Shown: positions 24,236 through 34,037, counted from the first letter of the stretch. The stretch: DNA of 64,000 nt from UBA1351 sp965140555 (GCA_965140555.1 OZ223259.1:3472001-3536000), one strand, 5' to 3'. The notes: generated by a model from the letters alone, not told the origin. A program made the numbers and translations.

Positions 24236-24308
24236 AGGCCCTCCTTAGAATGAATGATATATCTAATATAGCAAAATATGACCATGAAAGTCAACAAAAA
24301 TAGCATAT

Positions 24309-24352
24309 AAAGCAAGAATTTGCTTTGCTATACTGAAGTTGCTGGAGGAATG
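24309..24352 (+). promoter_or_regulatory. Candidate control site and ribosome site of the GH3-ABC operon
   Basis: The inverted repeat AAAGCAA..TTGCTTT (24309-24326) overlaps the spacer just before a TATACT box (24329-24334). No good -35 lies at the right distance, as is common for promoters that need an AraC-type activator. CTGGAGGAATG follows at 24341-24351, just before ATG 24357. Confidence 0.45.
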
Positions 24353-24356
24353 AACG

Positions 24357-26072
24357 ATGAATAAGCAACTATATGAAAAATTGAAAATGAACCCCTTTCA
24401 TCTACAGGACAAACAGATAGGATGGATTAAACAAACCCTATCTGGTATGACGTTAGAAGATAAAGTTGGCCAATTGTTTTGCGTTATATATAGAGAGGGT
24501 TCCGATGAAGAAATCAGTAAAATGAAGAAGATTTTGAATCCGGGTGGATGTATGTATCGACCCTTACCGCTGGAAGATGCGGTAAAATTGACCAATAAAC
24601 TTCAACAACAAAGTGACATTCCCTTATTGATTGCAGCTAATTTGGAAAAAGGCGGTCAAGGAATTGTTAAAGAAGGTACTCTCTTTGCATCACCTATGGA
24701 AGTGGCAGCAACGCATAATAAGAAGATGGCTGAGAATTTGGCATACGTATGTGCGGAGGAAGGCAAGGCAGTAGGTGCCAATTGGGCCTTTGCACCAATT
24801 ATTGATGTGGATTCTAATTATAGAAATCCTATCACCAATACAAGAACCTTTGGCTCTGATGTGTCGAGAGTGGAACAAATGGGGAAAGCGTATGTTGAAA
24901 CCCTTCAAAAGAAAGGTTTAGCAGCATCTATCAAGCATTTCCCCGGAGATGGACAGGATGAACGTGACCAACATCTGGTGACCAGCATTAATGATCTGTC
25001 ATGTGACGCATGGGATGACAAGTATGGTAGAATCTATGACACATGCATTCAATCAGGTGCACTAACGTGTATGATTGGTCACATTGCTTTACCGTCCTAC
25101 AGTCGAAAGTATAATCCAATAATCAAAGATGAAGACATCATGCCGGCCAGCTTATCCAAAGAGATTATGATGGATTTGCTAAGAGGTCAACTTCAGTTTA
25201 ACGGTTTGATTATTACGGATGCAACGACAATGGCAGGGTATACACTAGCTATGCCAAGAAGGATAGCTGTACCTACAAGCATTGCTCATGGTGCAGATAT
25301 GTTCCTGTTTGCCCGAAATATGGAAGAAGATTATGGATTTATGTTGGATGGTGTTAAGGATGGCATTATATCACAAGAGCGTCTTGATGAAGCGGTAATA
25401 CGTATTCTGGCAACAAAGGCGGCGTTGAATCTTGATGATGGGTATAAGCCAGTATCTGTTGCAAAAGCAAAGGACGTTGTAGGTTGTGAGACCTTTAGGA
25501 ATATGTCAAGAGAATGTGCCGATCAAGCAATCACTCTTGTCAAAGAAGAGTTAGGGGTGTTACCAATCACACCGGATAAGTATAAAAGAATCCTGTTCTA
25601 TCCCATCGAAGAAGAAGGTGGATTCTCAATATACAAGTCAGAAAAAGGTATAGGCGATAAAGTCATGGACCTATTTCGAGAACAAGGCTATAGTGTCGAT
25701 ACATTCCAGGCGGATGGCGGTAAAGAGGGCCAGACGACCCGGATAGAAGATGTGATTGAGACTTATGACTTAATCATCTATATTGCCAATCTTGCAACCA
25801 AAAGCAACCAGACAGTTGTTCGTATAGAATGGGCACAACCTATGGGTGCTAACTGCATGCATTATTTGAATGACATCCCGACTATATTTATTTCACTGGA
25901 GAATCCCTATCACCTTTTGGATGTTCCTAGAGTTAGAACTTATATCAATACATACAGTGCGAATGATAGGGTTCTTGAGGAGCTATTCAAAAAGCTAGTC
26001 GGTGAATCTGATTTTAAAGGCGTCAGCCCTGTTGATCCGTTTTGCGGGAAATGGGATACACGCTTGGGTTAG
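24357..26072 (+). CDS. Glycoside hydrolase family 3, NagZ-type beta-N-acetylhexosaminidase or phosphorylase
   Basis: 571 residues. The TIM barrel holds TLEDKVGQLFCVIY, a substrate loop KHFPGDGQDERDQHL and the nucleophile Asp in LIITDATTMAGY. The KHFPGxG loop with a downstream Asp-His pair is diagnostic of NagZ-type GH3 enzymes, in which His replaces the usual Glu as acid/base. A C-terminal alpha/beta sandwich (~400-560) follows. No signal peptide is present, so it acts in the cytosol on an imported glycoside. It heads an operon of sugar ABC transporter, esterase and beta-phosphoglucomutase. Some His-type GH3 enzymes act as phosphorylases, which would fit a neighbouring sugar-1-phosphate mutase. 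Confidence 0.88.
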   Translation: MNKQLYEKLKMNPFHLQDKQIGWIKQTLSGMTLEDKVGQLFCVIYREGSDEEISKMKKILNPGGCMYRPLPLEDAVKLTNKLQQQSDIPLLIAANLEKGGQGIVKEGTLFASPMEVAATHNKKMAENLAYVCAEEGKAVGANWAFAPIIDVDSNYRNPITNTRTFGSDVSRVEQMGKAYVETLQKKGLAASIKHFPGDGQDERDQHLVTSINDLSCDAWDDKYGRIYDTCIQSGALTCMIGHIALPSYSRKYNPIIKDEDIMPASLSKEIMMDLLRGQLQFNGLIITDATTMAGYTLAMPRRIAVPTSIAHGADMFLFARNMEEDYGFMLDGVKDGIISQERLDEAVIRILATKAALNLDDGYKPVSVAKAKDVVGCETFRNMSRECADQAITLVKEELGVLPITPDKYKRILFYPIEEEGGFSIYKSEKGIGDKVMDLFREQGYSVDTFQADGGKEGQTTRIEDVIETYDLIIYIANLATKSNQTVVRIEWAQPMGANCMHYLNDIPTIFISLENPYHLLDVPRVRTYINTYSANDRVLEELFKKLVGESDFKGVSPVDPFCGKWDTRLG

Positions 26073-26079
26073 GAGAATT

Positions 26080-27579
26080 ATGAAGAATCAAAATGTGATA
26101 TTAGAGACGATAAATATATCGAAATCCTTTGGAACAGTAAAGGCTCTTGATCAAGTATCCATACAGGTGCGTTCAGGTGAGATTCAAGGATTGATTGGTG
26201 AAAATGGGTCAGGCAAATCAACCCTTTCATCGATTATATATGGCATTCAGGAGCCATCGGGGGGGCATATGCAATATCTTGGTAAGCCATATACTCCCAA
26301 GAGCCCTGTAGATGCAAGAGAGAATAACATATCCATGATCGTACAGGAAAAAGATACCATTGATAGTTTGTCTATTGCTGAAAATATATTTCTTGGCGAA
26401 GAACAACAATTTGCAAAGGGATTCATTATTGATAGAGCAAGGATGAGTAGAGAGGCTAAGAAGGCACTGGAGCTTGTCGGTATGCAAGAATTAGATGTCT
26501 CTATGCCAATCTATAAGCTCAATTTTGAGAATAGGAAATTAATAGAAATAGCTAAGGCACTATATTATAATCCTCAATTGATTATTGTAGATGAAACGAC
26601 AACAGCACTCTCGCAGGAGGGACGTCTACGCATCTATCATATAATGAAGAAACTCAGAAATGAGGGAAAGGCTGTCTTGTTTATTTCCCATGACTTACCG
26701 GAAATGATGGATATATGCGATAGCCTGACGGTATTACGTGACGGACAATTCATGAGAACGATTGACAAAGAGGAGTTCAGTGAAGATCTGATTAAGAAGA
26801 CGATGGTTGGAAGAACCATAGATAAGAATCTGTATCGTTCCGATTATGAAGGAAGACTTACAGATGAAGTTATTGTTCAACTCGATCATGTGTCTGACGA
26901 TTTGTTACAGGATGTATCATTCAATCTGCATAAAGGAGAAATCCTTGGAATAGGCGGGCTCTCCGGATCAGGCATGCATGAAATCGGTAGAGTGATTGCG
27001 GGTATTCGAAAGAAGACATCCGGTTCAGTTAGCATTCTATCTGAAGAACTTCAAGGGATTAGTCATGCCATGACATTGAAGATTGGTTATATATCAAAGG
27101 ATCGAGATAATGAAACCCTGATTTTGAATGAAAGTATTAAAGATAACTTAACGATATCAGCGTGGGATTTGATCAAACGATGGAAATTTTTCATTTTTCC
27201 AAAGGATGAAAAGAAGTTTGCGCAAGAGCAGATTGAAGAGTTGAATATTAAGTGTACGGATGAGAATCAGTTGGTACGGGAACTATCCGGAGGGAACAAG
27301 CAGAAGATATCATTCGGCAAGATTATTGGTAATCAATCGAAGATTCTAGTTCTAGACAGCCCCACTCGTGGTGTGGATATAGGCGTCAAAACAACTATGT
27401 ACGATTTAATTCATCGTCTGAAGCATGAAGGGTACGCCATACTGATTATTTCCGAAGAGTTACCGGAATTACTGGGAATGTGTGACAGAATCCATATTAT
27501 GAAACATGGGAAATTGACCAAAACGTTTGATAGAGATACTAGCTTAAGAGACATTGATGTTATTAATTATATGATTTGA
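26080..27579 (+). CDS. Sugar ABC transporter ATP-binding protein (RbsA/MglA-type, two ATPase domains)
   Basis: About 499 residues from ATG 26080, seven bases after the GH3 stop, with AGGAG between. The first ATPase has the P-loop GENGSGKST but a degenerate signature (LNFENRKLIEIAKAL) and VDETTTAL as Walker B. The second has a degenerate P-loop (GGLSGSGMHE) and an intact signature (LSGGNKQKISFGKI) with LDSPTRGVDIG. Such asymmetry is normal for RbsA-like proteins. It energises the two permeases and uses the lipoprotein encoded downstream. Confidence 0.92.
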   Translation: MKNQNVILETINISKSFGTVKALDQVSIQVRSGEIQGLIGENGSGKSTLSSIIYGIQEPSGGHMQYLGKPYTPKSPVDARENNISMIVQEKDTIDSLSIAENIFLGEEQQFAKGFIIDRARMSREAKKALELVGMQELDVSMPIYKLNFENRKLIEIAKALYYNPQLIIVDETTTALSQEGRLRIYHIMKKLRNEGKAVLFISHDLPEMMDICDSLTVLRDGQFMRTIDKEEFSEDLIKKTMVGRTIDKNLYRSDYEGRLTDEVIVQLDHVSDDLLQDVSFNLHKGEILGIGGLSGSGMHEIGRVIAGIRKKTSGSVSILSEELQGISHAMTLKIGYISKDRDNETLILNESIKDNLTISAWDLIKRWKFFIFPKDEKKFAQEQIEELNIKCTDENQLVRELSGGNKQKISFGKIIGNQSKILVLDSPTRGVDIGVKTTMYDLIHRLKHEGYAILIISEELPELLGMCDRIHIMKHGKLTKTFDRDTSLRDIDVINYMI

Positions 27580-27588
27580 GGTAGAAAG

Positions 27589-28542
27589 ATGAGCATAACA
27601 ATAAAAAAGTATACACCTACAATTGTAAGGTGGGTGGGGTTAATTGCAGTCACCCTTATATTTGGGATATGGTCGGAATGGAATCTATTGAGTGAATATA
27701 ACATCAACGGCATGATAGAGACAGCGACACCATTGATCATTGCATGTATAGGCTTGACATTCATATTTGCCCATGGTGGCATGGATATATCATCAGGAGC
27801 AGTGATAGCCTTATCAGCACTTCTGGCGGTCCTGACAATGAATGCTACAGGTTCCATCATCTTGGGTATCTTAGTGGCAATGCTTGTATCGGTGATTTGT
27901 TATATCATCAATGCAGTGGTAACCAACCAGTTTGGCTTAATGTCCACGATCACATCCTTGTCCATCATGTTTATCGCACGAGGTATTGTCACATATGTCT
28001 GTCAGTTAACACCGAATGAAAGCATATCCATTGCCAACGTGGATGTAACACTGTTCAAAAAGAATCATATATTTATGATTGTCGTAACATTCGTCGTCGT
28101 TCTGATTCTAACTGTTGTATTTAACTATACAAAGATTGGAAAGGCGTCAAAGGCAATTAGCGATAATGTGGTTTCGGCTCAACAAAATGGTGTGAAAGTG
28201 AACTTAATAAAAATTTTAGATTACACCATTGCCGGATTCTGTGTTGGATTAGCCTCTATATTCAAAATGAGTTATACAGGGGTGGTACAATCAACGACAG
28301 GTAATGGATTTGAAATGGATGTTTTGGTTGTCTTGATTCTAGGCGGGATGTCCTTATCAGGAGGAGCGGATACAAAGGTCAGCTCAGCCGTCATTGGTTC
28401 AATAACCTACGTCCTATTAATTAAAGGCTTAACGATAATTGGCTTGGATCCAAGCTACGTCGTTTTAATAAAAGCCATCATATTTATATGCGTGATTTTT
28501 ATTACGGCCAAAAAGAGTAATTTAAATATAATGCCTAGATAA
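27589..28542 (+). CDS. Sugar ABC transporter permease (RbsC family), first subunit
   Basis: 317 residues with about nine hydrophobic helices. FAHGGMDISSGAVIALSALLA is the BPD_transp_2 signature region (GxDLSxGxxxxLxA) and LILGGMSLSGG is the coupling loop that contacts the ATPase. It lies nine bases after the ATPase gene. A second permease is encoded after the binding protein, so the channel is probably a heterodimer. Confidence 0.9.
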   Translation: MSITIKKYTPTIVRWVGLIAVTLIFGIWSEWNLLSEYNINGMIETATPLIIACIGLTFIFAHGGMDISSGAVIALSALLAVLTMNATGSIILGILVAMLVSVICYIINAVVTNQFGLMSTITSLSIMFIARGIVTYVCQLTPNESISIANVDVTLFKKNHIFMIVVTFVVVLILTVVFNYTKIGKASKAISDNVVSAQQNGVKVNLIKILDYTIAGFCVGLASIFKMSYTGVVQSTTGNGFEMDVLVVLILGGMSLSGGADTKVSSAVIGSITYVLLIKGLTIIGLDPSYVVLIKAIIFICVIFITAKKSNLNIMPR

Positions 28543-28560
28543 TATTCAGGAGGAAATAAG

Positions 28561-29799
28561 ATGAAAAGAGTAGGAGCAATTCTATTAAGTGTATGTATGA
28601 TCATGGTTGTGATGGTAGGGTGTGGAACATCAAACAGCGGTTCAGAGGATAAGTTAAGTGCGAAAATCGGTGTTATTCTATATAACTATACCGATATTCA
28701 AGGAAAAGAAATCAAAAATTATTGTGACAATTACTTAGCAAAAGAATTCCCCGTCACCTTTGAATATCAAACGGCAGCGGCTGGAGATAATGAAGCCCAC
28801 CTTCAAGCAGTGGATGCCCTTATTTCTACAGGATGTGATGCCATTATGAGTGGCTATGATACGGTCATTGGGGAATCCATGGAGAAATGTGACTCGGCAA
28901 AAGTATATTATGGCATTCTCTTTGGGGAAGCGATCAATGAAGCAGACCAAGATGGTAACTACAATGAATATGGCAACTGGGGAACCACTGCACAATCTAA
29001 TTTGTATTATAGTGACTACTTTTTAGGTGGAACATATCAATTTGGAGAAGACCATGGTTATGCATTAGGTAAAACTTATGGTGAAGCAGTCGTGACTTCA
29101 GATGTTCAAAAGGTCGGTGCTATTTCATTCCCATCCTACGCATTTGCAGATGCTATAACGATTTGTCAAGGATTTACAGAAGTATTAGAAGATGCCGGTG
29201 TCTCTATTTATAAAGATCAGGAAACGGATGCTTTTCCTGTGGAAGCCGGATTTCTAACGGTGGGAGAAGATACCAAGGCATATATAGCTCAATATCCGGA
29301 TATGGATGCTATATTTGGATTGAGTTCAGGAATGGATATGGTGTTACCCGCAGTTAACGAAGTAGGTAGATTATGGAGCGAGACCAATAATGGTACAGGT
29401 GCAATGAAAATGGCCTCATTAGGATATAACGAATCATCGGACAAATATTTTGAAGACGGTTCCTTAATGATAGGTGGTACCAATAATTATGTTGAATCCG
29501 TAGCTTATTTATTCACAATGATGTTTGATGCAGCCAATGGCTACAACATGAAAACAGTTGAGGAAAGTGGGTACCAATACAATACGGCTGTAGATTATGC
29601 GACATTCTCAACAAGTGAAGAATTACAAGATTTCAAAACATATATGTTAACAACGACGGCAAATGACTTTAGCACATGTTCCGTGACATCGGATGAAATC
29701 AAGAGTGTACTAAAGGCATATGATGGAAGCGGATCATGGAGTGATCTATCAAATGACGTATCAAGAAGTGTTGAAGAGATTAAAGCCGCAAGAAAGTAA
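28561..29799 (+). CDS. Sugar ABC transporter substrate-binding lipoprotein
   Basis: 412 residues with a lipoprotein signal MKRVGAILLSVCMIMVVMVG ending before Cys21. The mature part follows the periplasmic-binding-protein type 1 pattern (AKIGVILYNYTD, then ALISTGCDAIMSGYD, and GAISFPSYAFADAI for the second lobe). Several aromatic and acidic residues could line the sugar site. AGGAGGAAATAAG precedes the ATG. It would be anchored to the outer face of the membrane and deliver ligand to the permease pair. Confidence 0.88.
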   Translation: MKRVGAILLSVCMIMVVMVGCGTSNSGSEDKLSAKIGVILYNYTDIQGKEIKNYCDNYLAKEFPVTFEYQTAAAGDNEAHLQAVDALISTGCDAIMSGYDTVIGESMEKCDSAKVYYGILFGEAINEADQDGNYNEYGNWGTTAQSNLYYSDYFLGGTYQFGEDHGYALGKTYGEAVVTSDVQKVGAISFPSYAFADAITICQGFTEVLEDAGVSIYKDQETDAFPVEAGFLTVGEDTKAYIAQYPDMDAIFGLSSGMDMVLPAVNEVGRLWSETNNGTGAMKMASLGYNESSDKYFEDGSLMIGGTNNYVESVAYLFTMMFDAANGYNMKTVEESGYQYNTAVDYATFSTSEELQDFKTYMLTTTANDFSTCSVTSDEIKSVLKAYDGSGSWSDLSNDVSRSVEEIKAARK

Positions 29800-29812
29800 G
29801 TGAGGACAAACA

Positions 29813-30832
29813 TTGACAATGAAATTAATAGTTGAAATAAGAAAAAATGCATACAAAATCATTTGTACATTTGTGTTTCCGATAGTCATGTGGTGTTTCT
29901 TCGCAATACTCATTCAAGGAGTGAAGGGAGATAATATTTTTATCTCTCTCACATCTTTTGAAGACATCATGCAAACGTCTGTAATGAGTTTTATCGTTGC
30001 CGTAGCAGTTGCGTTACCCCTTTCTGGAGGGCGTTGGGATTTTGCCCCGGGTACAATTATTGTCTTGTCCGGAATTCTTGCGGGAAATATAGCCGTTAAT
30101 AATGACATGGGACTCATGGGACTTATACTGCTCTCTCTAGGGATTGCTATGGTGCTTGCCTTATTTGAAGGCATCTTGTACATCGCATTCAAAGTTCCGA
30201 CGATGATTATATCCCTTGGCATTGTGATGCTCTACGAAGCCTTAAGCGGTATTGTCTATGATGGTAGCGGTATACGATTGTATATGTACGAAGATTTTTC
30301 CATTCTAGCTAGAAGGCCATACTGTTATTTCATTATGCTCTTTGTACTCATCATGTTCTGGTTCATTATGAAATATACAAAATTTGGATATGATTCAAGA
30401 AGTTTAGGAAGTCATGCCTTATTGTCCGTTAATAATGGGGTGAAGGAAAAGAAAAATATTCTTCTCACCTATGTGGTTGTCGGGTTTTTGCTTGGGATAG
30501 CTTCCATACTGAATGCATCAAAGGCAGTTGTTGTACCTGCCATGAATTTGAGTTCAACAAGTATCATGTTCAGTTCTATGGGGGCTGTACTTGTCGGGTT
30601 ATTTCTAGCAAAGTATTCCAATATGGCAATGGGAATCTTATCAGGAACCATAGCTATGGAAGTCTTCGCAAAAGGATTGGTTGTTCTTGGAACACCGAAT
30701 TCCTTGAAAAACATTATTATGGGTTCATTTATTATATTGTTCATGGGAATCACCATTAATGGAGAAAAAATAAAACACATGCTTAGTAATTACAAACACA
30801 TGCTATTTCATAAGAGTAAGGAGACAATATGA
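29813..30832 (+). CDS. Sugar ABC transporter permease (RbsC family), second subunit
   Basis: 339 residues from TTG 29813, seven bases after GAGG; an ATG at 29819 is the alternative. About nine helices. The signature region SGGRWDFAPGTIIVLSGILAG deviates from GxDLSxG, as is frequent for the second permease of a heterodimer, and LFLAKYSNMAMGILSG replaces the usual coupling loop. Its last codons overlap the esterase start (ATGA), which shows tight coupling. Confidence 0.85.
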   Translation: MTMKLIVEIRKNAYKIICTFVFPIVMWCFFAILIQGVKGDNIFISLTSFEDIMQTSVMSFIVAVAVALPLSGGRWDFAPGTIIVLSGILAGNIAVNNDMGLMGLILLSLGIAMVLALFEGILYIAFKVPTMIISLGIVMLYEALSGIVYDGSGIRLYMYEDFSILARRPYCYFIMLFVLIMFWFIMKYTKFGYDSRSLGSHALLSVNNGVKEKKNILLTYVVVGFLLGIASILNASKAVVVPAMNLSSTSIMFSSMGAVLVGLFLAKYSNMAMGILSGTIAMEVFAKGLVVLGTPNSLKNIIMGSFIILFMGITINGEKIKHMLSNYKHMLFHKSKETI

Positions 30833-31698
30833 TTCATGAGATTTTTAAATTATCAGATAGAACCAATGCGTATATGACATCCTATATTTTGGATGATGGT
30901 GAATATGCAAGAAAGGGGATCAAACGCCCGGCAGTTGTTATCTGTCCGGGGGGTGGATATACAACAGTATCCAAAGATGAAGGAGAGCCCGTTGCACTTT
31001 TTTTTAACAGGCATGGCTATCATGCCTTTGTTGTTAACTATAGTGTAAAAATGGAGAACCCATTCCCGACAGCCTTGCAAGAACTAGCGACAGCAATGGG
31101 GATTGTTAGGAACAATCAGGAGGCTTGGCACATCGCAGACACGATTTCAGTCATTGGATTCTCAGCTGGAGGGAATCTGGCTCTAAGTCTAGGGGTCTAT
31201 GCAGAGGAAGCCTATCTAACTTCGGATTTGGGATTAACGAGAGATGATATTATGCCGGATCGTCTCATATTGGGATACCCGGCCATTACGCTCCATCCTA
31301 TGTCTGAAGGCGGTAGCCTGCCGGATGAAATCATTCACCTTATGGATGCAGGGCTTATGCCGGACTTTCGTGGTCCTAATATTCGTGAAATTCTTTTGGG
31401 ACATGAGAATCCTAATGAGGAAGAAATGGAATCATTAAACTTAATGAAGAAGCTGCATAACCAATTACCTCCGGTTTTTATTTGGGGAAGCTATGAAGAC
31501 ACAGTTATCCGGGCAACTGACTATACAGATATAGCCCATCATCTATATGAACTGAATGTCCCATGTGAGCTACATATGTTCGGACATGGACCTCATGGGG
31601 TGAGTCTTTGTGATGAGTCAGTGAAGAGTAAAGAGGAACTAGAAGGTCTTAGTATGAACCAATGGACACAATTATGTATCGAATGGCTGAAACAATAA
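30829..31698 (+). CDS. Alpha/beta-hydrolase, acetyl-xylan-esterase/BD-FAE-like
   Basis: 289 residues. RPAVVICPGGGY provides the oxyanion hole, VIGFSAGGNLAL the nucleophile Ser, and HMFGHGPHGVSLC the His. There is no signal peptide, so it deacylates a sugar inside the cell. It overlaps the upstream permease gene by four bases and precedes the mutase by ten. The likely role is removal of acetyl or other acyl groups from the oligosaccharide imported by this locus. Confidence 0.87.
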   Translation: MIHEIFKLSDRTNAYMTSYILDDGEYARKGIKRPAVVICPGGGYTTVSKDEGEPVALFFNRHGYHAFVVNYSVKMENPFPTALQELATAMGIVRNNQEAWHIADTISVIGFSAGGNLALSLGVYAEEAYLTSDLGLTRDDIMPDRLILGYPAITLHPMSEGGSLPDEIIHLMDAGLMPDFRGPNIREILLGHENPNEEEMESLNLMKKLHNQLPPVFIWGSYEDTVIRATDYTDIAHHLYELNVPCELHMFGHGPHGVSLCDESVKSKEELEGLSMNQWTQLCIEWLKQ

Positions 31699-31708
31699 AG
31701 GGGTAATT

Positions 31709-32350
31709 ATGAATACAAAGGCAATTATATTTGACCTTGATGGTGTATTGATTTTTACGGATCAATACCATTATAAGGCATGGAAGAGGATAGCAGATGC
31801 TATGCATATACCTTTTGACATGTCTGTCAATGACCGCTTGAGAGGTGTTAGTAGAATGGATAGTCTTGATATTATCCTTGAAGGATACACAGGCGAGACA
31901 CTATCCGAAGATGAGAAACTTAACCTAGCCGCTAAAAAAAATAAATACTATAAAGAATATCTTCAGGAAATGACCCCTGCGGATGTGCAGGATGATGTTA
32001 GAGATGTCTTACACAAGATAAAAGAGAGAGGCTATAAAATAGCCATTGGATCCTCAAGTAAGAATGCGAAATATATTCTGGAAAAAGTCGCTATGATTGA
32101 CATTTTTGATGCTATATCGGATGGCACGAATATCGAACGATCAAAACCAGATCCGGAAGTGTTTATAAAGGCCGCCCAATATTTGGGAATAGAACCGTCT
32201 GCTTGTATCGTTGTGGAAGATGCCGAAGCCGGTATAATAGCAGGAAAAGCTGGTGGCATGAAAATGGTTGGTATAGGAGCAGCATCTCAGTCGCATACCG
32301 CGGATTATAGCATTCATAGATTCACAGAATTATTAACCATTATAGAATAA
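31709..32350 (+). CDS. pgmB: Beta-phosphoglucomutase (HAD superfamily)
   Basis: 213 residues. IIFDLDGVLIFTDQYHYKAW is close to the beta-PGM signature with the catalytic Asp pair and the cap His; VSRMDSLDII is the cap Arg motif; GSSSKNAK, KPDPEVF and VVEDAEAGI are the later HAD motifs. It converts beta-glucose-1-phosphate to glucose-6-phosphate. In a sugar operon it implies a phosphorolytic step, which the GH3 enzyme might provide. A strong terminator follows. Confidence 0.9.
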   Translation: MNTKAIIFDLDGVLIFTDQYHYKAWKRIADAMHIPFDMSVNDRLRGVSRMDSLDIILEGYTGETLSEDEKLNLAAKKNKYYKEYLQEMTPADVQDDVRDVLHKIKERGYKIAIGSSSKNAKYILEKVAMIDIFDAISDGTNIERSKPDPEVFIKAAQYLGIEPSACIVVEDAEAGIIAGKAGGMKMVGIGAASQSHTADYSIHRFTELLTIIE

Positions 32351-32406
32351 AGAATGAGCGAGGTATACCCTCATAGGAAGTGGTTATACCTTGTTTAGGA
32401 ATAGAC

Positions 32407-32450
32407 ACAAAGAGGCAGTCAGGAAATATGTTTTCTGACTGCCTCTTTGT
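32407..32450 (+). terminator. Terminator of the GH3-ABC-pgmB operon
   Basis: A perfect 16-bp stem (ACAAAGAGGCAGTCAG at 32407-32422 with 32435-32450) around a 12-nt loop that contains GAAA/TTTT. The final TCTTTGT acts as a weak T-tract. A shorter GGTATA-type hairpin precedes it at about 32360-32393. Confidence 0.78.
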
Positions 32451-32739
32451 TATGGGAAAGTAGCCATATCACACTATGATTGCTCTGTAAAATGCCACCA
32501 AAGAACCGTTCCCATAAATCCGGGCCGGTGTCGGTTCTAAGATATTGTTGTTCATTATAGCACTCCTTTGTCATGTGTGTCATGGTCGATAACGGTTGCA
32601 TAATAAAAGTATAGGTTGTAATATCAACGATGGCTAAATAGTGTTGTTGATATTTAGTTGATGTTATCATGCTATAATGAGATATCGGGTAGATTTGTAT
32701 CGATGACTCAAGAGGTAAAGCGTATGGGACCTTCAAAGG

Positions 32740-33243
32740 ATGGCGGAACCTAGTCGAGGCCTTTATGTGCTGGTTTATATTAGCCTTTTTATGGGCGTTG
32801 TAATAGTGGCACTTTTTAGTCAAAGATCGGTAAAACCCATTCGCGGATTTGCCAAGTTGTTACGAGAAGGTAACGTTAATGAAGAGGAAAAGGAAGAATA
32901 TCTGAAGATTATCATCGAAGAGTCGGAGCGTTTAGAAGAGTTAGCTACGAATATACTGACCCTATCTAAGATCGAACATACGGAGATTGTCAGTGAACAG
33001 TCGCGTTTTGATTTGAGTGAGCAAATCCGGTTGGCTATTATCGTATTGGAACCTAAGCGGAGTCTTAAATCGCTGTTATTGGATATTGAGCTCGATGAAG
33101 CTGTTACTATTTATGGGAATAAAAATATGCTGCAACAGGTTTGGATGAATCTGCTGGATAACGCCATCAAGTATTCAAATCAAGAAAGTAAGATTCAGGT
33201 GAGCCTTGTGAGAGAAGGACAAGAGGTCTTATCCAGATTCTAG
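32740..33243 (+). pseudogene. Histidine kinase remnant with deleted H-box
   Basis: The frame encodes one membrane helix (GLYVLVYISLFMGVVIVALF), then KPIRGFAKLLREGNVNEEEK and ERLEELATNILTLSKIEH, the second half of a HisKA dimerisation domain. The phospho-acceptor segment normally reading SHELRTPL is missing. The catalytic domain keeps the N-box (NLLDNAIKYS) but stops before the G1, F and G2 boxes. It is an internally deleted and truncated sensor kinase. The preceding stretch 32451-32739 holds no supportable gene. Confidence 0.7.
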
Positions 33244-33350
33244 CATGAGAAATTTGGGCATATCTATCCAACGTTAAAAAAGATGTTGGCAGAAGGACTC
33301 ATTGAGATAGTAGATCAAGAGGCAAAAGGGAGAAAAGTTGAAAAACAAGG
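33244..33350 (+). pseudogene. PadR-family regulator fragment
   Basis: In the same frame as, and directly after, the stop codon of the kinase remnant, the sequence reads HEKFGHIYPTLKKMLAEGLI and continues to GRKVEK. This is the recognition-wing part of a PadR winged helix (consensus YPxLKxLExEGLI). Only about 35 residues survive. It marks another deletion join in this region. Confidence 0.6.
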
Positions 33351-33371
33351 GATTAGTAGAAGGAGCAAGAG

Positions 33372-34037
33372 ATGCATTATAATGAAAAGAAAATAGAATT
33401 GTTTGGAACAAATAGTGACGTTTTATGTGTGATGCATGCAGGTCATGATGAAGGTGAAAAAGTATGGCAAGCCTGTCAATCAATACTTGGTAGCAATCCT
33501 TTTACGTTGGCAGCGATTTCTAATCTTAATTGGGAGAGGGAGTTATCACCGTGGAATGCTCCTCCTGTGTTTAAGAAATCGCCGGAGTTTAGCGGAGGGG
33601 CAGATGTATATATAGAAGAGTTAGTCGATATACTATTACCGAGTATTATTAAGAAACTTGAGCAAAAACCTACAAAAATATATATCGTCGGATATTCCCT
33701 TGCAGGGTTATTTGCTCTTTATAGTACCTATAAAACAGATGTGTTTTGTGGTGTTGTATCAGCTTCTAGCTCCATGTGGTATCCTGGATTTCTAGATTTT
33801 GTTCTAAGGAATAATATTTCAAACAATGTCAACAAAATCTATCTATCCTTAGGAAGCAAAGAATCAAAAACAAAAAATCTTGTTATGCAAACGGTCGAAG
33901 AGCGTACGAGACATATTTATACACATTATTTGGATAGAAGAATAGAGACAATCTATGAAGAAAATGAAGGCGGTCATTTTAGTAACACGGCCATGCGCCT
34001 AGCAAAAGGAATATCTTGGATTGTTAATGAAGAATAG
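33372..34037 (+). CDS. Alpha/beta-hydrolase, esterase-D-like
   Basis: A 221-residue protein with KIYIVGYSLAGLFAL as the nucleophile elbow (GYSLAG). A His near the C-terminus lies in EENEGGHFSNTA, and an acidic residue is probable in the preceding loop. The layout resembles the putative esterase family related to esterase D and siderophore esterases, but shorter. AGAAGGAGCAAGAG precedes the ATG. It appears intact between remnants and an Imm1-like gene. The substrate is unknown. Confidence 0.72.
   Translation: MHYNEKKIELFGTNSDVLCVMHAGHDEGEKVWQACQSILGSNPFTLAAISNLNWERELSPWNAPPVFKKSPEFSGGADVYIEELVDILLPSIIKKLEQKPTKIYIVGYSLAGLFALYSTYKTDVFCGVVSASSSMWYPGFLDFVLRNNISNNVNKIYLSLGSKESKTKNLVMQTVEERTRHIYTHYLDRRIETIYEENEGGHFSNTAMRLAKGISWIVNEE

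Noticed and set aside
32419..32823. A 134-codon minus-strand open frame over the pgmB terminator
   Set aside because: It overlaps the terminator hairpin and the kinase remnant and has no ribosome site or known motif.
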